From Elusimicrobiota bacterium (GTDB lineage: Bacteria; CG03; SLGR01): a stretch of 9,516 nucleotides of DNA. The DNA lies in assembly GCA_012511615.1 (NCBI GenBank), contig JAAZFS010000022.1, forward strand, positions 1 through 9,516. Reading direction: 5' to 3'. The notes beneath the pieces are model-generated. The model did not search any database and was not told the DNA's origin. It worked only from the letters and a program-made list of their open reading frames with translations. The position numbers were made by a program, and so were the translations under genes. Shown here piece by piece: positions 7,226 through 9,516 of this stretch (position 1 is the first letter of the stretch; each line of letters opens with the position of its first letter).

Positions 7226-7239
7226 CCCGCTTATGCGGG
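7226..7239 (+). promoter_or_regulatory. Hairpin between nrdD and nrdG
   Basis: CCCGC (7226-7230) and GCGGG (7235-7239) form a perfect 5-bp GC stem with loop TTAT, followed by ATTTT. The stem's 3' arm contains the only SD-like bases (GGGA, 7237-7240) before the nrdG ATG at 7251. It might be a weak attenuator or a mask of the ribosome site; both roles are inference. Confidence 0.4.
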
Positions 7240-7250
7240 ATTTTCCCTAA

Positions 7251-7964
7251 ATGGAGCTCTACTCCGGCGGTTCATTTAGAAGACTAGCCGCATTCGGTGA
7301 AATTTCTATGATAGACTGGGATGGGAAAGCCTCAGCCCTTGTTTTTGTATCCGGCTGTCCCTGGAGATGCCCCTGGTGCCATAATTCTTCTCTCTTTAAA
7401 ATCGCCGATACAGAAAAAGTTTCTGACCTGATGAAATATCTTTCTAAAAAACAAAAATGGATTGATGGTCTAGTTATTACTGGAGGGGAACCGCTTTTTA
7501 AAGATGATATTCTGGTTCTTCTAAAGGAAATTAAGAGGGCCGGTTTTAGGATAAAGCTTGATACCAATGGCTCAAATCCCAAGCTTCTAAAGAAAATCTT
7601 GGACTTAGATTTAGTGGATTATATTGCTATGGATATAAAAAGTGCTTTAAGAGAAAAAGATTACGATAGAGCCACCGGGGTTAAGGCTTGTCTAAAATCG
7701 GTGATGGAAAGTATTGAAGTCTTATCTTCTTATCCGCGTCATAGTTATGAATTTCGCACTACACTTATTGAAGGTATCGCAGAAGAGGATGAAGTATTGT
7801 ATAATGTTGACATACTACCCTCCGGTTCACTATGGGCCCTACAGTCCTTTCGGGGGGAGAATGCTGCGTCAGAATCAATGAGGAGTTTACCTCCGATTTC
7901 AAAAAATCGCCTAGAGGCCCTGGCTCAAAAGCTCAAAGATAAGGGTTTCAAGTTAAGGTATTGA
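7251..7964 (+). CDS. nrdG: Anaerobic ribonucleotide reductase activating protein (radical SAM)
   Basis: A radical-SAM activase that cleaves S-adenosylmethionine to place the glycyl radical on NrdD. The CX3CX2C cluster motif is C36-P-W-R-C40-P-W-C43, which binds the [4Fe-4S] cluster. GGEPL (78-82) is the SAM-binding segment, and LDTNGSNP (103-110) is a further conserved strand. At 237 residues it is longer than the ~150-residue E. coli NrdG and fits the NrdG2-type subfamily. That subfamily is also close to pyruvate formate-lyase activases, but position directly after nrdD makes the NrdD partner nearly certain. The start MELYSGGSFRRLAAFGEISMIDWDG agrees with the family N-terminus. The only SD-like bases lie in the preceding hairpin. 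thyX follows 14 bp downstream. Confidence 0.92.
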   Translation: MELYSGGSFRRLAAFGEISMIDWDGKASALVFVSGCPWRCPWCHNSSLFKIADTEKVSDLMKYLSKKQKWIDGLVITGGEPLFKDDILVLLKEIKRAGFRIKLDTNGSNPKLLKKILDLDLVDYIAMDIKSALREKDYDRATGVKACLKSVMESIEVLSSYPRHSYEFRTTLIEGIAEEDEVLYNVDILPSGSLWALQSFRGENAASESMRSLPPISKNRLEALAQKLKDKGFKLRY

Positions 7965-7978
7965 TGTCGAATTAAAAA

Positions 7979-8611
7979 ATGAAAGTAAAATTATTAAAAA
8001 TAACCGAGGAAGCAGATAAACTCATAGAAGAGGCCGGAAGAATATGCTGGAAATCTGAAGATAGAATAACTCCAGATAGTTCCGATGGGTTTATCCGGAT
8101 GCTGATTGAGGCTGGACACTTTTCAGTTTTAGAACACGCATCAGCTTCTTTTATGATATCAGGCGTTAGTCGTGCCTTATCTCACCAGCTTGTTAGGCAT
8201 CGGCTCCTTTCTTTTTCACAAGAATCGCAGAGGTATGTTGGACAGGAAAATTTTACTTATGTTATACCTCAGGCAGTAAAGGCCAATCAGGAGGCCCTGC
8301 TTATATTTAAAGAGAAGATGCAAGCCCTCTCAGAGGGTTATTCTACACTTATTGAGATGGGAATCAAAAAAGAGGATGCCCGGTATTTACTACCTAATGC
8401 CACGGAAACAAGTCTTGTGATGACTGCAAATTTTCGCCAGTTGAGGCATATGCTTATTCTTCGCGGAAGTGAAGGTGCCCAGCTAGAGATAAGGCTTCTT
8501 TTTATAGTAATACTCCGCCTTCTTAAAGAAAAAGCGCCATCTTCTTTTTCTGATTTTAGAACGGATGCGGTGAAAAAAGTTATTGTGCAGGAAAAAGGAA
8601 ATAATCCATGA
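7979..8611 (+). CDS. thyX: Flavin-dependent thymidylate synthase
   Basis: It methylates dUMP to dTMP using methylenetetrahydrofolate, FAD and NADPH, replacing the unrelated ThyA. The 210-residue length is typical of the tetrameric enzyme. The diagnostic RHRX7S motif is R73-H-R75-LLSFSQE-S83, followed by QRY; it binds FAD and dUMP. LEHASASFMISGVSRALSHQLVRHR before it, and ARYLLPNATETSLVMTANFRQLRHMLILR (134-162) after it, are the other conserved blocks. The start is fixed by an in-frame TAA at 7973-7975, two codons upstream. No Shine-Dalgarno sequence is visible, so coupling to nrdG is likely. The stop overlaps the purE start as ATGA. Sitting beside nrdDG, it completes a pathway from NTPs to dTTP. 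Confidence 0.97.
   Translation: MKVKLLKITEEADKLIEEAGRICWKSEDRITPDSSDGFIRMLIEAGHFSVLEHASASFMISGVSRALSHQLVRHRLLSFSQESQRYVGQENFTYVIPQAVKANQEALLIFKEKMQALSEGYSTLIEMGIKKEDARYLLPNATETSLVMTANFRQLRHMLILRGSEGAQLEIRLLFIVILRLLKEKAPSSFSDFRTDAVKKVIVQEKGNNP
8595..8599 (+). promoter_or_regulatory. Ribosome binding site of purE
   Basis: AAGGA lies within the 3' end of thyX, 8 bp before the purE ATG at 8608. It supports that start and independent initiation despite the ATGA overlap. Confidence 0.6.
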
Positions 8612-9096
8612 GTAAAGTCCTTATAATTATGGGGTCAGGTAGCGATTTACCCTATTGCGAAGAGATTTCTATAGCTCTTGATGAATTAAAACTCCCTCAT
8701 TCTTTGAGAGTGGCATCTGCCCACAAGACACCAGAAGAGGCTCTTAAGATAGTTAGAGAAGCAGCTGATAAGTTTAAAGTAATAATTACGGTCGCAGGCT
8801 TGAGTGATTCACTGAGCGGATTTGCTGCCGCTAACACAACACTTCCAGTTATAGCGGCTCCGCCCTTGAGTAAAAATTTTTCAGGTATGGACATTTTGTC
8901 CTCACTCTCCATGCCTCGTGGGGTGGCACCGATGACGGTTCTGGGAGCTTCGCAGGCGGCACTTGCGGCGGCTAAAATTATTGCTCTTTCAGATAAAAAC
9001 ATCGAAATAACCCTGGAAAAAAGCCTTGAGACCTCTGCGCTTAGGGTAAGGGATATGGATGAGAAAGTAAGAGATGGGAAGCGTAAAAAAACTTAA
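8608..9096 (+). CDS. purE: Class II PurE (AIR carboxylase)
   Basis: A 162-residue cytoplasmic enzyme of de novo purine synthesis that makes CAIR. The N-terminal IIMGSGSD (6-13) binds the phosphate, and SAHKTPEE (37-44) carries the catalytic His39. The segment AGLSDSLSGF...LPVIAAPP, then FSGMDILSSLSMPRGVAPMTVL, differs from ordinary bacterial PurE (class I, AGGAAHLPG...QMPGGVPV). It follows the pattern of class II enzymes such as that of Treponema denticola and the carboxylase half of animal PAICS. Class II enzymes use CO2 on AIR directly, whereas class I rearranges N5-CAIR made by PurK. This predicts that no PurK is needed, and none is seen here. The last 23 bp overlap purC. Confidence 0.93.
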   Translation: MSKVLIIMGSGSDLPYCEEISIALDELKLPHSLRVASAHKTPEEALKIVREAADKFKVIITVAGLSDSLSGFAAANTTLPVIAAPPLSKNFSGMDILSSLSMPRGVAPMTVLGASQAALAAAKIIALSDKNIEITLEKSLETSALRVRDMDEKVRDGKRKKT

Positions 9097-9516
9097 GATA
9101 TTAAGTCCGGCAGTTGACTTAAAAGAGGGAGTTGGACGCCTCTTTTTTACTGACAAGTTTTCTATATTTGACTATGGAAGCATGCCAGATACCATTCCAG
9201 ACAAGGGTAGGGCCCTGGCACTTATAGGAGCTTTTTTCTATGAACTTTTTGAAGAGCATGGTATCAAAACTCGCTACCGGGGCGTAATAGAAAATGGGGT
9301 AAGAAAGAAATTAGATGACATCTCTCAACCTCCAGAAGAATTAGAGCTATCTCTTTGCCATATTTTTAGACCGGACTTTAAAGATGGTCAATATGTCTAT
9401 CCAGATTATTCATTAAAGCAGGGAAATTTTTTCATCCCTCTTGAGTTTATTTATAGAAATCGCCTTCCTAAGTGGGCAAGCATCTTTAAGCGCCTTAAAT
9501 CCGGTGAGATAACTTA
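9074..9516 (+). CDS. purC: SAICAR synthetase, 3' end outside the window
   Basis: It joins CAIR and aspartate using ATP to give SAICAR, the step directly after PurE. The 147 complete codons present begin MGSVKKLKILSPAVDLKEGV. They show FTDKFSIFDYGSMPDTIPDKG (25-45), the ATP-site segment of the family; IKTRYRGVIENG, a core strand; and FFIPLEFIYRNRL, the conserved PLE.IYRN substrate-binding strand. After it the usual GSS-like turn reads LPKWASIFKRL, a small deviation. The frame is open to the right edge. The ATG lies 23 bp inside the end of purE in another frame and has only a weak SD-like GAG upstream, so translation is probably coupled to purE. Pairing class II purE with purC mirrors the two activities of animal PAICS. 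Confidence 0.93.
   Translation, partial: MGSVKKLKILSPAVDLKEGVGRLFFTDKFSIFDYGSMPDTIPDKGRALALIGAFFYELFEEHGIKTRYRGVIENGVRKKLDDISQPPEELELSLCHIFRPDFKDGQYVYPDYSLKQGNFFIPLEFIYRNRLPKWASIFKRLKSGEIT

Overview
The window is a tightly packed bacterial chromosome segment with eleven protein-coding genes, all on the + strand. The first (3..1256) and last (9074..9516) are cut by the window edges. I saw no RNA gene, CRISPR array, insertion sequence or phage gene. Base composition looks moderately AT-rich and even along the window. Shine-Dalgarno (SD) sequences precede several genes, and GTG/TTG starts look usable. The oxygen-sensitive class III ribonucleotide reductase points to an organism that grows at least partly without oxygen. 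The PurE is of the 'class II' (direct AIR carboxylase) type known from treponemes. Together these suggest a spirochaete-like or other deep Gram-negative lineage, but the phylum cannot be fixed from the sequence alone.

Left block, 3..4917: six genes with gaps of 0-14 bp or short overlaps, probably one transcript. In order they are a YihY/BrkB-family membrane protein, an ankyrin-repeat + PilZ-like fusion, a phosphoribosyltransferase-like protein of unknown role, an MsrA-fold protein whose catalytic cysteine is replaced by proline, a PPC/DUF296 protein, and an RNase HI with an extra N-terminal domain. Their shared function is not obvious. Three of the six carry unusual features, so this is the most interesting part of the window.

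Middle, 4918..5081: the only sizeable intergenic gap (164 bp). It holds a convincing sigma-70-type promoter (TTGACA, 17-bp spacer, TAAAGT) that would start a second transcript.

Right block, 5082..9516: nrdD and nrdG (anaerobic ribonucleotide reductase and its radical-SAM activase), thyX (flavin-dependent thymidylate synthase), purE (class II AIR carboxylase) and purC (SAICAR synthetase, truncated by the window). This is a coherent nucleotide-supply operon: purine ring assembly, NTP to dNTP reduction, and dUMP to dTMP methylation. A short GC-rich hairpin lies between nrdD and nrdG.
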